Assembly: GCA_015680685.1 (NCBI GenBank)
Contig: MNCI01010471.1
Coordinates: 62,001 to 126,000, forward strand
DNA: 64,000 nt
Direction: 5' to 3'
From: Gnetum montanum
Taxonomy: Eukaryota; Streptophyta; Gnetopsida; Gnetales; Gnetaceae
Part shown: positions 1-11,525 of the stretch, one piece after another
How positions within the stretch are numbered: the first letter of the stretch is position 1
Layout: each line of letters begins with the position of its first letter
Position numbers and translations under genes: made by a program
The notes under the pieces: generated by a model
Told to the model about the DNA's origin: nothing
Database searches by the model: none
What the model saw: the letters and a program-made list of their open reading frames with translations, nothing else

Positions 1-450
1 AGTAAAGCACTATAGCAAACATACCAAGCTCAGGATGGTCCACCATGTCCTCCACAACATCCTCCATGAAGATAAATTTGTTGGACATGTCTAGCCACGA
101 CTCCATGCAGTAGGTAGATGTTGGACCATTAGCAGGCGCATCTGAGGTTGTAACACAATGATGCAATTAGCACACAACTACATAGCCAAAGATGTTAAAT
201 CAAAAGAGGCAACAACATATGGCAATTCAAATTTTCTACCTAGCAAGCCCTCAGGCATAAGTGCAAGAGGGTCGCCTAGTTGTACGCCATCAAATAGGTA
301 ATCAAAATCACCCTTGTCAAGGTGGAGTAGCCCCTCCTCCTCCAACTATTGAAGGATCTCTACTATGCTAGGTAGCTCATCTCCATGAGCCAGCCCCTCC
401 TCAGCTTGAGGAGCCACTTCTTCTACCACTACCTCAACTGCTGCTCTAGC
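1..450 (-). pseudogene. Exon-like downstream part of the left accessory gene (partial)
   Basis: Read on the minus strand, a candidate intron leaves the upstream coding block at about 590 (donor GTTAGT) and an acceptor-like TGTAG sits near 445. After it one frame runs through an acidic, Glu-rich stretch (VEEVAPQAEEGLAHGDELP) and on to LPEGLLGRKFELPYV-like sequence, with an in-frame TAG where CAG (Gln) would be natural and one further stop or frameshift. In the better preserved accessory genes at 28359-31148 and 42795-45039 a comparable acidic, low-complexity linker follows the globular domain, so I read this as the same gene continuing off the left edge of the window. No homologue is recognised at family level. 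The intron borders are inferred from consensus only. Confidence 0.35.
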
Positions 451-587
451 AATCCTCTCTCTGGTCTCTACACTCAACATATACACATAGCACATTAGTA
501 CTTGTTAATAGCATAGCATAAGTGAAAAAACATAAAAATATATAAACATGTAAAGATACAATAAATGCATCTAGCAAGTTATGCATA

Positions 588-1725
588 CTAACCTAAAACC
601 TTCATACACAAGCTTTGAAACTTGATATAGATCTTCTTTCTACTTGGTCTCCCAACCTTAGGAGTAGCCTCCTCCATAGCATGTGGCCTTTTAATCTTTG
701 CCTTGGATGGTCCCACTATCTTGGCAATGTAGCAATCCACTTTAGCCACATCCCTAGTGCCAATTGGTGGACTCTCACCTGCATTGTCACGCAAATAGTG
801 TGACTAGCCCATACAACCCTTAGTCATTACTGATAATGACTCATCAATTTCTTCTAGGGGTTCCTCTGCCCATGTGATTGTGAATAAGTGCTTGATCCAT
901 GGCTTTGAGAGCTTCTCATGGTCCTACACCACCAAATGCCCACCATCACGTATGATCGACAGCTCTACAAACCTTTGTAGGTACCCTGCAAAGAATGTGA
1001 AGTGAATGTGGGACTGTGCCTAGATGTTAAACTACAACTTGGAGATCTTTGCATACAAGTTGGTTGTAATATAGGAAGCCTAGTTAAACCTTGTGCCCTA
1101 CAATAGCATGTCTTTCATCCCCTATGCCTGCTCCATCCCAAAGATCTTTCCTTGAGAGAGTAACTTCGGGAAGGCATAAGCGTAAAAAAGAGGGTAGGGC
1201 TCCTATACCTCAGGCTCAAGTACATGGCCCCCAACTAGCACTCAATCCCTCCTCTACAATCCACCTCCCTGCTAGCCTTATCAACAATCAACAGGCCATC
1301 TATGGGAAGTCCAACAAGGTTGACAAAGAAGGCCTCATTGAGCCCAAGCACTACCCTCACACCGCACACATGTATGATAAACTATTGGATGTCACTACTG
1401 AAGGAGTCAATGATGGTAAACATTTTGGCCACTGAAATACCTTGGCTAAGGAACAACAATAGGTCCATCAACCCTGCATGCATGAGCCTAGAAGTCAATC
1501 CCTCTAAGTCCTTGTGGCACAACTAATGTTGTGCACCCTCTACATTGTAATGACTAAAAATATTAGTGCCTAGAATCACCAAGGGATCAACGAACACACA
1601 GCCTTAGCCCATCCCTATGCAAGGGCTTGCTAGAAATGAACATGAAGTACTCTAAATGGTCTTGTCAATCGAACAAGGACTTTGTTAGTTGTAGCTAAGG
1701 CATTGGATGTAACTGGGTGTGGCAT
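588..1725 (-). pseudogene. Accessory protein gene, N-terminal half, decayed (plant-transposon/PMD-like domain)
   Basis: The ATG at 1725 starts a basic N-terminus (MPHPVTSNALATTNKV, then RLTRPF). The frame then shifts and continues as VDPLVILGTNIF, a Leu-rich helix region, and a block with HVCGVRVVL and FFVNLVGLPIDG near 1350-1410. That last pattern, a hydrophobic Gly-containing strand followed by a xGLPIDG turn, is what I associate with the putative plant transposon protein (Transposase_32) and plant mobile domain families; in the sister genes the same place reads NICGVTIDFS and LNLPN. The block ends with a Lys-rich stretch (PSKAKIKRPHAMEEATPKV) before a candidate intron donor at about 590. 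At least eight stops and one frameshift make it non-functional. A P2-type repeat module lies directly upstream. The function of the family is unknown. The family call rests on pattern only. Confidence 0.5.
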
Positions 1726-2398
1726 GGTTAGCTGAAATGCAAGTGCAAATGACACAAAATAGTGCTAAGTGTTTAAGCAATGTTTTTCAGTGCTAAGTGT
1801 AAATTGTAGTCACAAAATTAGGGCAAGCATAGTTAAGGGTTTTGGCCAAAATAAGGATGCCAACCTACAGAGACTACTACCAAGCATAGTTATAATGTGA
1901 CCATGTGTTAAAAATGTGAAAAATGCAAAGAACATGTGAAAAAAGTAAGAGAGAGAAACATAACACCACCCCAAAACTAACTAACTATGCTCTAAAGTGT
2001 AGTCCTGACAGTGGAGAGCATAGTCTTGGCACTTAAAAAATCTTATAAAAACTATAGTTCCAAATTGTTTACACTTGACTATGTTGTAGAGCGTAGTCCT
2101 AACAATTAAAAAAATATGCCAAAACTGGTGTTTTCATGCTGACTATGCTCTAGAGTGTAGTCTCAGCAATGGAGAGCATAGTCTCAGCAATGGAGAGCAT
2201 AGTCTCAACACTTAGAAAATTTCTATAGCAAGTTTCATCGTTCTAACACATAAAAAAATCTTGCAAAACTGGCATAAAAAAATCTTGCAAAAGACTGTAG
2301 TCTCAACAATTAGAAAAATTTACAAAAAGTGCCATCGTTCTGACACTTAGCCAAATTTGTAGTTGAGAAGTGATAGCCTAAAATTTTGTGTTGTTTCA
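1726..2398 (-). promoter_or_regulatory. P2-type promoter module, minus-strand copy, TATA part deleted
   Basis: This is the reverse complement of the modules at 9280, 16704 and 20222. It starts with TGAAACAACACAAAATTTT at 2398, carries several GACTATGCTC / GAGCATAGTC half-palindromes (2000-2220), then jumps directly to the CTCTCTCTTAC...TTTTAACA part of the module and ends with CATTTCAGCTAACC before the accessory ATG at 1725. About 0.7 kb including the TATA box present in the other copies is missing, so this copy was probably not a working promoter in its present form. Confidence 0.5.
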
Positions 2399-2463
2399 TA
2401 CATTCTCATATTTCATGATGAGGGTGGCCTCTATGTGGCCTGTGGAGACCACTTTCACATTAC

Positions 2464-3375
2464 CTGAAGCAAGTACCACTGCAATAATAGTATAAAAATA
2501 TTAACATCATGCAAAAGGAAAATTAACAAGCATACATGAGCAAGCATAAGAGCTAAAATAGTAAACACATACGTGGCACAAATGGGATGTGAGATGTAGG
2601 TGGTGATGCAATCAGCTCCTTGGTGTTAATCAAACCAATAGGCCACTCCTCATGTAGCCAGTCATGGATCTTGCATCAGTCATATGCCCTTAGGTACCAG
2701 TTAGTATAGACCTCCAAATTAGACTCTACCTACTCAAGCATAGCTTTCAAAACATTCAGGCTAGAAGAGAACACCTCTAGGATATTACAAGTCAGAGCTA
2801 GAGTGTCTGTCTCATCGTGTAGGACTTTCTCATCAACTCTAAATCTAGCATTAAGCATGAGCAGTTAGCAGACCAGCATGAACAAGTAGCAAAGATAAAC
2901 TATAAAATCTATAAGAATAATTACCTTCCAGAATAATGGATGATTTTATATGGGTTCTAGAATAGGGTGTGTACTCGCAAAACAACAAGGAGGGTGTTGC
3001 TCTTTTTGTAGCAACTAAACCCTATCATGCGCCAAATCCTAGATGGGCACTAAGTGCCCCTAGGGCCTTTACCTAAACCACTACTCCATCATCACCAGTA
3101 GTAGGCTCATCAAACAAGAACCTCATAATGTCCCAATAGGCCTTGGGAAGCAATGTCTCAATGATCGCGCTGGAAGCCTCCACCACTAAGTGTGACACAT
3201 GATCACACTATATTGTTGCAGCAAATACTCTAGGAACTCATGAGCTCCAAGACAAAACCACACCATCTGCTGATCCACCCACATGTCTAGCATAGGCATG
3301 TTGGGAACAAGCTCACTCATACAACACAAGATGCCCATGAGCTCAACGATAACTAGGATACGCTACAAGAGAACT
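2464..3375 (-). pseudogene. Exon/intron-like coding remnant of unknown origin
   Basis: On the minus strand three exon-like blocks are bounded by good splice consensus: exon A 3375-2935 (acceptor TTATTATAG, donor GTAATT), exon B 2844-2573 (acceptor AATGCTAG, donor GTATGTG) and a short exon C from 2478 (acceptor TTATTGCAG). Exon A carries MPMLDMWVDQQMVWFCLGAH and, in another frame, LLPKAYWDIMRFLFDEP. Exon B carries DTLALTCNILEVFSSSLNV and YTNWYLRAYD. Both contain stops or frame shifts. The intron-like pieces are T-rich with plausible branch regions. I do not recognise the protein. It could be a host gene fragment captured by the element whose LTR scrap lies at 4932-4976, or an intron-bearing part of the element itself. 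Confidence 0.3.
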
Positions 3376-3405
3376 CTATAATAATCAAGCAACAAACGAA
3401 GTGTT

Positions 3406-4931
3406 AGTATACTCATATATGGAAACTTTGACATAAAACCATTAAATTAAGTCAACAAAATTAACATAGTATAACATAAACTAGCAAAAAAAATTTATTT
3501 TGGTAATGCCATATGGGGCTTTACCGGTATAGGACATCAACCAACGTATTTGATGTGTCTGGTACTTATTTGGATATACCATGTTTGCATAGGCTTAACA
3601 CCTCATTTCACATGTCTTCACACATTTAGCATCATGAAAATTTGTAGTTTTTCACAGTTTTAGCATCATTACAGTCTACACATTTTGTAGTTTTAGCATC
3701 ATTATAGTCTACATTTTTAGCACTATTATAGGGTTAGAATTATTTCATTTTGCAAGTTTGGCATTATCCATGATTTACAAAATTTTTGCAAAATTTTTCT
3801 AACACTCGACAATAGAGGCTAGAAAGTTATCAAATTTTTCTAACTCTGGATCATCTCAGTGGAGAGCGTAGTCTAGAAATTCCAAAATATTTTCTAACTC
3901 TAGGCACTATGAGACCATAGTCCCGAAAAAACTAACTATTGGGGAGACGCATTTTGTCAAACACTTGGCATCAATTGCACCTCTAAGACAAGGAGCATAG
4001 TGCTAGCTATAGTAGCAAAATATATAGTCCTACCCATTATCCCAACGCTCTCTACACAACATGCCCACCACCCCTACTGAACCTTGCTTGCTGCACCCTA
4101 CTGTGGTGTCATCCATCATGCCCTCTTCGCTCATCGCCCTGCATGCCTTGCACCCTCCACCACTACCAAAAGAGGGAGAAAAAAGGGGAAGAAGTTCATG
4201 TCAACCATCAACCACAACCACGGTCCCTACAGCCGCAATCACAACCACAGCCCCTATGCCATGCCTTGTCACAACCCTCAAGTTCAAAAAAAAATTCAAA
4301 AACAAAAATAAAATTGGAAAGCGCAAAAATGCACCCTTGGTGTTGAGCCCCCTCCCTTGTGGCCCCTATGAACCACATGCTTGTGCTATGGGGTGCAACA
4401 CCCCCATAGCCCTCACCACGCTGTGAGGTGTAGTTGCACCAGAGCCCCTGCAGCCCCTCATGTGCCTCTCCACTTTAACCCACCCAACCTTTTTTTAAAA
4501 GAAATTAAAAACCAAAAACAAAAATTACAAAACCCTCATCATGCCTTCTACCCTACGGTCGACCACCCTTGGCCATCACCAAACCTTGATCCATGTCTCA
4601 CTTGCATCACTAGAAAACATAAATGAATAACAATAAATTTTTGTAGAAACCCACCCAGCACACCCTAGCAAACCCTTGTAGCAAATCAACCCTGTACTTA
4701 GCCCTGAAACCCTATGGATGGCCTCTTATGGGCATGCCACGTCATCCAATAATAATTGTTTCCTTTCCACCATGTAATGAAGCATAGCCCATGGCCATAG
4801 CACACATGCCCAAAACCCACATGCGTAATAGTAAACCCTCATTGCCAAACGACCCTCCCTGCGAACACACACCCTTCCCAACTGCTATGGCTAAAATGAC
4901 CCATGGAAATGGCAGCTCCTACCATGGCAGG
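3406..4931. other. Non-coding interval with scattered repeat motifs
   Basis: No credible gene is seen on either strand. The plus-strand ORFs around 4061-4626 are Pro/His/Thr-rich, overlap each other in three frames and have no family resemblance. Isolated half-motifs of the GACTATGCTCTCCACT repeat occur near 3860 and 3900-3930. The stretch probably represents decayed leader or internal sequence of the minus-strand element. Confidence 0.4.
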
Positions 4932-4976
4932 TGATGAGTGGCTAGGTACCCCTACACTCCACCATACGAATACGAG
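4932..4976 (-). repeat. LTR terminal fragment, cut off by an N
   Basis: The 45 bases from TGATGAGTGG onward, through AGGTACCCCTACACT and CCATACGAATACGAG, are nearly identical to the left ends of the LTRs at 23923, 27522 and 34777. The match stops at the single N at 4977, after which unrelated sequence begins. The LTR is therefore either truncated in the genome or lost at an assembly join. In that family this end is the 3' end of the LTR on the minus strand, so the element's interior would lie to the left. Confidence 0.75.
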
Positions 4977-4977
4977 N

Positions 4978-5499
4978 AGGCACCAACAATGTCCACTCTA
5001 CCAAACCCTTAGTGCAATAAACAAGCAAAAAATGCTAAAGGAAGAGCATAGTTGGGGTATCTAGTAGACACTGATGACCTCCTCTCTTCCACGTGTGCTT
5101 GCAGTAGGTAGCCTAGTGCCCATTCCCCTTTGACCACATTCACTAGTCCTAGGTGAAGGTGTCTACTTTGATGCATCATCTTGGTCAAACTACGTGCTCT
5201 AGTAGTGGTGCAAAACATCTATGATACCAAGTCTATGCTCTGGATTTCACATTTTACAAGTTTGAAAATGACAACTTACCCATGGTCAAATGCACTTTTA
5301 TAGCTTCCTAGGGGCGTTTAATGACCCATCTACCTAGGACTATGCTCCACACTTAGCCAAAAGTTTTTAACTTTTGGTGGGATTGTAGCTGGGTGAGAGC
5401 ATAGTCACTTACACTTAGACAAAATTTTCAACTTTTCATCACCTAGTCAACACATTAGCCAATTTCACTTCCTGATCATAGCCAGCCTTTCCCGAATTG
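4978..5499. other. Unassigned sequence right of an assembly break
   Basis: No gene could be supported. Fragments of the GAGCATAGT motif occur near 5045 and 5398. A short open frame on the minus strand (5009-5218) has no recognisable features. Confidence 0.3.
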
Positions 5500-5709
5500 A
5501 CACGTTTGACACATCTATGATCTAATAAGACCTAAAACTGGCATGCACTGCCTATCGAGGCCTAAAACTAGCACACATACATGCTTACCCTTCCTTACAT
5601 CCCTTCTGCATACTTAGGCAAATTTTCATTGCATTGCTTTTTATTAATTTATGCATATTAACTTGGTTAAGATAAGTTCCACTTAACATTTTGTTGGTTT
5701 GTTTTGTAG
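5500..5709 (+). other. 3' part of intron-like spacer upstream of Tat pol
   Basis: Repeated GACCTAAAACTGGCA-type units (5530-5570), a T-rich tract and a clean acceptor TTGTTTTGTAG at 5699-5709 precede the pol frame, which opens at 5710. The spacer between gag-pro and missing pol at 14667-15215 has the same make-up. Ogre and related Tat elements are known to carry an intron between gag-pro and pol; that this one is spliced is inferred. Confidence 0.5.
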
Positions 5710-8700
5710 GAACATGACATGGCCATGCCTAAGTAACTTCTTTCACCTCTAGTCCTCATGGGGCCTCATGGTGATATCAAGTAATCCATTGACCCACATT
5801 GCTTAGACCTTGAGCCTACAACCTATGTCGAATACATAGCATCTATGGAGCCACCACTAGATTGGCCCAATCATCTAGTTAAGACTCTCAATCTAGAGGT
5901 AGGGGACATCATAGAGGATTCCCTCATCGAGATCCCTATGACAACACCCAATGGCAAGTCAAAAACACTAAAGCTAAGTTCCTCGCTAGATCCCCAACAT
6001 GCCCAGGACATCACCAAGGTGCTAAATAATAACATCAAGGCATTTGCATGGTCATATGAGGACATGCCAGGCCTAGACCTTAGGTTATTCTAGCAAAACA
6101 TTATTCTAGACCCCTGCATTAAGCCAGTAAAATAGAAGGCATGCATGATAGGCCTAAGGTGTCATTGGCCATCCATGATGAAATCACCAAGCTTTACAAA
6201 TCCAGTTTCATCCAAGTCATCAACTATGCAAACTGGGTCTCCAACATTGTAGTTGTGCCTATGAAAAATGAAGGTATATGCATTTGCATAGAATTTCCGG
6301 ACTTGAACAAGGCAACCATTAAAGAAAATTTTCCATTGCCCAGTATTGATCAACTAATTGATGGTTGGTCATGCCTTGTTATCCTTCATGGATGGGTTCT
6401 TGAGCTACAACCAAATTAGAATCAACCCCATGCACCAACTCAGCACAACCTTTATGACCCCCTGGGGTACATTTTGTTACATCATGATGCCTTTTGGACT
6501 CAAGAATGTAGGAGGAACTTACCAGTGCACAATGACATACATCTTTAGTGATTACATGTTAAGTTTGCTTAATGATTATCTTGATGACATAGTAGTTAAG
6601 TCCAAAGTAGCTCAAAACCATGCAAATGATCTGGACATAGTGCTTAAATGTTGCTTAAAACATGATCTTAAGTTGAACCCCAAGAAGTGTGTTTTCAATG
6701 TTACAACAAGCTAGATACTCAATTTTGTAGTATCTAAAGTAGGAATATACATAGACCTCAACAAGGTTACGGCCATAACCAACTTAGCACCTCTAGTCAA
6801 CCTTAAGGAGCTACGAGGGTTACAAGGTAGATTGCAATTCATTCATAGGTTTATCTCTCTCTTAACTGATAAGTTACAGCCAGTGCAACATCTACTCAAA
6901 AAAGAAGCCCACTTCGAGCAGACAACTCAATAAAAACAAGCATTTGATAATCTTAAGCAAGAGCTTGCTCAACTTCCTACGGTTCACCTTCTGCAAGGAT
7001 ATAAATCCTTTTACATCTACCTTGCCACTTCTGACACATCCATCGCCTCTCCGCTTTGCCAAAATTGAGATGATGGCACAAAGGTCCCAATTTACTACTT
7101 AAGCCATGCATTAGTAGCTCACAAAGCAAAATACAACAATGTGAAAAAGCATTACCTAGCCTTAGTCTTTTCACTCAAGAAATGGAGGCATTACCTATTC
7201 TACAATAAAGTCAACATCATTTGTAAAAATAATGTACTTTTAGCAATCACAACAAACATCTACGAAAGTAGTTGTATTGCATGATGAAAAGTAATAACAG
7301 CAAAATTTGACCTACACTACATTGCAAAAGCCTTGACAAAAGATCAAGTTATAGTTGCACAACTTACAACTTCACCTATGAATGATCAAGCCACTATTGA
7401 TCCAAAATTCCTAGATGAGCATGTCAGTAGCATTAACCAAGTGCCTAACAACTATGAGGCACTCCTACATTTTAACGGAGCTTCAACTTCTCAAGGACGT
7501 AGTGCTACTACTGTTATCACATTTCCATCTGGGGAGATTTGACCCTTCGCATATCATTTTGCATTCCCTTGCACTAACAACGTGGCAAAGTATGAAAGTC
7601 TCCTCCAAGGTGTCCTTGTAGCACACAACTTAGGGATTTCAAACCTAATGATCTAAGGCAACTCACAGTTAGTAGTCAACTAGGTAACGGAGATTTATGC
7701 ATGTAAAGCCCAACATTTACAATCTTACTACGACTTGGCAAAACACTTGCTTCAATAGTTTGCAACAGCATATGTCCAATACATTCCCTAAAATGAAAAT
7801 GTTGTAGCTGACACATTAGCGACATTAGCCTTGAGCATCACACCAAACATGTTCCATGCATTGCCCACCTTGATGGTGAATTGCACTATGTGTATCACAC
7901 AAATCACTAACATTGCATCCATAGCCATAGTAAGCACAATCCATGTAGGAGAATGGTATGATGACATTAAAGCATACCTTCTACAACGTGAGCCTCTACA
8001 ACACTTAACTACTACTCAAAAAGACACAATGCATAACCATTCACAGTAGTACATCATCATGGGTGATAGTACGCTATGTCGCAAATCCTACGATGGCATA
8101 CTGCTAACCTGTGTGAGCAATAGTGAAGCACAAATGATTATTGAGCAAGTCCATGAGGGACTATGCAGAGGTCACATAACACCTAAGGCAATGGCAGCAA
8201 AAATTAGATACTTATGCTATTATTGGCCTTACATTGAGCGTGATTGCATCTCCAAGGTCAAAGCATGCAATATGTGTCAACGACATGGCAACTTAATGCA
8301 TGTGCCACCAATTGAACTACACACAATGTAGATCATGTGTTCATTCCAATGTTTGGGTTTGGACATCATTGAATCCATCACGCCTTAGTCCTCTATAGGG
8401 CATAGCTTCATCATAACCACAATTGAGTATTTTACCAAGTGGGTTGACGCTATTTCTCTTATGAAGACAACATCTCAACAAGTTTGAAAATTTGTGCTTG
8501 ATAACACAGTGACCCATTTTAGTTTACCCATGACCATAGTCACAGAAAATAGGCCATAATTTAGTAGTGCTGAAACCAAAGCCTTTTTTGAGCACCTTGG
8601 CATTAAACATTTCTTCTCGGCACCATGCTACCATCAAGCAAATAGCCAAGTAGATGCCACTAACAAAGTCATTGTTAACCTTCTAAAGAAGATACTAAGC

Positions 8701-9195
8701 AATAGCAAATGATGATGGCACATGGAATTAGTCTACACACTTTGGGCCTATGACACAACATGACAAACAATAATAGGTAAGATGCCTTACAATCTTATCT
8801 ATGGATCTGAGGTAATTTTTCCACTCAAATTACAGGTTCTATTTCTTTGGGTAATCCTCTCGAACTTCATTAATGAAGCTCAAAAAAATGAGTTGAGCAC
8901 CGTAGACCTTAACTCAATAGACAAAGAGTGCATGTAGATGCTTGATCGCATCAAATGGTACCAAGAAAAGCAAAGAAAAAAGCACTATCACAACCAATAT
9001 CAACGCTCGATCAAGAAAGGGGATCTAGTTCTCAAGCTCATTCATGAACCTACAGATCAATTCTTAGCCAACTGGCAAGGAGCTTTCTTGGTCACTAGGG
9101 TCTACAAAAATAGAGCATTCAAGTTTGCTAATCAAGATGACAATGAGTTTGCCAATCTAGTGAATCATTCGTACCTAAAGTCATATTATGCCTAG
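5710..9195 (+). pseudogene. pol: Ty3/gypsy Tat-lineage pol (RT, RNase H, second RNase H, integrase), decayed
   Basis: Domains in order: an RT N-terminal segment ending in FAWSYEDMPGLDL (about 6045-6080); RT fingers with YANWVSNIVVVPMK and FPDLNKATIKENFPLPSID (6215-6350); after a frameshift the palm with FMTPWGTFCYIMMPFGLKN and the catalytic YLDD box at 6577-6588; a thumb/RNase H region to about 7330; a second RNase H-like domain (LHFNGAS at about 7465, CTNNVAKYESLLQGV, GNSQLVVN, VVADTLATLA, to about 7835); the integrase H2C2 finger (HEGLCRGH...CNMCQRH, 8150-8290); the integrase core with FFSAPCYHQANSQVDATNKV near 8610-8670 and YNLIYGSEVIFPLK; and a C-terminal domain ending YLKSYYA. Two RNase H domains, the extra one typical of Tat elements, support the lineage. 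Many stops and a frameshift make it a pseudogene. A repeat-promoter module begins 85 bp downstream. Confidence 0.92.
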
Positions 9196-9279
9196 CATGT
9201 AGCACTGCATCTCAATACAGCAAAGTAAGCACAAGTCTACTATAACTATAAAATGGCATAGCAATTCTGCTATGACTAT

Positions 9280-11165
9280 TGAAACATCATAAAATTTCGA
9301 GCTACCACTTCTCAACTACAAATTTGGTTAAGTATCAAAATGATGGCACTTTTCACAAATTTTTCTAAGTGTTGAGACTATGCTCTCCATTGTCAGGACT
9401 ACGCTCTAGAGCGTAGTCAGTGTAGTCAACACACAAATGTAAATTTTGCAAGATTTCTTCTAAGTATCAAAATGATGACATTTGTTGCAAAATTTTTACA
9501 AGTGCTAAGACTATGCTCTCCACTGCTAGGACTATGCTCTAGAGTGTAGTCAGCATGAAAACACCAATTTTGGCATATTTTTTCTAACTGTCAAGACTAC
9601 ACTCTATAGCATAGTCAAGCATAAATAGTTTGGAACCTTAGTTTTTGCAAGATTTTTCTAAGTGTCAAAACTATGCTCTCCACTATCAGGACTACACTCT
9701 AGAGCATAGTCAACATATTCAGCACTGAAGCATAGTTTTTGTAAAAATTTTCTAACTATTGGGACTATGCTCTAGAGCATAGTTAGTGTAGTTAGCTAGA
9801 AAACCAAATTTTGTATGAACTTCTCTAAGTGTTGAGACTACACTCACCCTTAGTTAGAAGTGTACTCAACCTCCCCTTTAGCATAATCAACACTTAGCCA
9901 CATTTTTCTAGTTTTTACTAGATTTTTTCTAAGTCTGGGACTACACTATCCCCTAATGCGAAGCATAGTCAAGTGTAAATGGCCAAAACAACCTCCAAAG
10001 GCCTCCACAATGCAGCACTAGCATTTGCATCAGCTCCAACACACCTCCAATAGTAGCATTTATCTTTTTTGCATCATCCTTTTCCTTGAAATTGTAACTA
10101 CACTCTACAACACCTCCCATAGTGGACAATGTAGTCCCAGAGCATAGTCTCCAAAAATGGAATTTTTGCATGTGCATGTGAGACTATAACTACTAATTAT
10201 GCTCTCCACTAAAGCAAGCAGTCTTCTTAGCACTTGCACATGCAATTGGTAGTGTAGTTATAGTCTCACAACCTCATAGACATTATCAGAGCACAACACA
10301 GCTTAACACCGCTTACTTTAGTGGAGAGCATAGTTAGGGTACAGTGTAGTCCCAACTACCCCACTACCATGTGTCTGCATTCCAAGCTAACCCTAGCCCT
10401 ATAAATACCCCAACATCCTATGTCTTAGGGGTTGGAAAATCTCAAATGCAATTGACATTTTTGCATTCTTGGCGTTAGGTACTTGGCATTTTGGGCAAAT
10501 GAGACCCAAAGGCATCAATAGAGAGGTAGAGTTATACACAATGGTCCATTGTAGCCTCATTGTAGCCTTACAGGATACCACAGCCCATAGTACACCATGG
10601 TAGCCATCTCGATAGGCATGGACACCATAGTGAGCATCAAACTTCATGACCCAACACCATTGAGACTATGACTACACTCTCCACTGTGCCTATTATACAT
10701 CACATACCTTCTAAATTCCTTTTGCAACTAACTATGCTCAAACCCATTTGGGGCAATGTTCCATTTCTCTCTCTTACATTTTTCATGTTTTCTTAGCATT
10801 TGTTGCATTTTTAATGCATGGTCATGTTATAACTATGCTCGGGTAGTAGTCTCCATGGGTTGGCACCCTCATTTTAGCAGAAGCCCTTGACTATGCTTTC
10901 CTTCATTCTGTGACTATGCTCTACACCTAGCACTGCAAAACACTACTTAAACACTTAACACCATTTTGCATCATTTGCACTTGCATTTCAGCTAACCACA
11001 CCACCCCCTATTGCATCCAATGCCCCAACTACAACTAGCAAAGTCTCTATTAGATTAACAAGATCATTCAAGGCACTTCGCCTCCATTTAAGTAGGTCTT
11101 CACATGAGGGTGGGGTAAGGGTATGCATCCGTTAATCCCTTGATGATTCCAACCACCGACATTTT
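9280..11165 (+). promoter_or_regulatory. Palindrome-array/TATA module, copy 1 (P2-type promoter or long LTR)
   Basis: From TGAAACATCATAAAATTTC the module runs through 90-130 bp tandem units. Each has ATTTTTCTAAGTGT, then GACTATGCTCTCCACT, then a palindrome. The one at 9397-9418 is perfect, with 11-bp arms GACTACGCTCT and its reverse complement; near-perfect copies follow at about 9527, 9586, 9687 and 9760. A TATA box (CCCTATAAATACC) is at 10400-10407. About 600 bp further on, CATTTCAGCTAACC leads to a degenerate copy of the accessory N-terminus. Copies 2 and 3 and the minus copy at 1726-2398 are homologous end to end. In two of the four copies the module directly precedes accessory coding sequence, which favours a promoter. 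A PPT-like run before copies 2 and 3 leaves a 1.8-kb LTR possible. Confidence 0.6.
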
Positions 11166-11525
11166 CAGTTGTTATAGTTTTCTGATGCTAGAAGGAGGGC
11201 CAAGCCATTTCCTTCTTTAGTCTCCATTGTGGTTATCTTTGCATGCTCTCTACACCCCCGTCAATGTATAGTGGATCCCATTCTTAGTCTCTCCAAAACA
11301 CAACATAGCAACCCAAATCGCACTATTCTCCACTATTTTTTCTAAGTCTTAATTCTCTAAGCATAGACAGTGTAGTTGGTGGAGAGCGTAGTTGGTGCAG
11401 AGCATAGTTGGCTCTTAACATAGAGAGCATAGTCTTCATACTTAGCCCTCTCTAAACACAAGAACCCTCTGTATACCATCTTCCAACAATCACTTCCCAA
11501 TACAACTCCTTTCCACTTGCCCTTC
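11166..11525 (+). other. Leader upstream of gag-pro
   Basis: Non-coding. It contains further GGAGAGCGTAGTT / GAGCATAGTT repeats (11375-11430) and lies immediately 5' of the gag ATG at 11526. No primer-binding site matching a recognised tRNA end was found. Confidence 0.45.

Noticed and set aside
4061-4626. Overlapping plus-strand ORFs rich in Pro, His and Thr
   Set aside because: Three frames are open at once because of base composition; no domain, no conserved copy, no codon preference.
9300-9900. Regularly spaced repeats resembling a CRISPR array
   Set aside because: Units are imperfect and the spacers are themselves repetitive. The context is a plant retroelement with TATA box, so they are promoter-associated tandem repeats.
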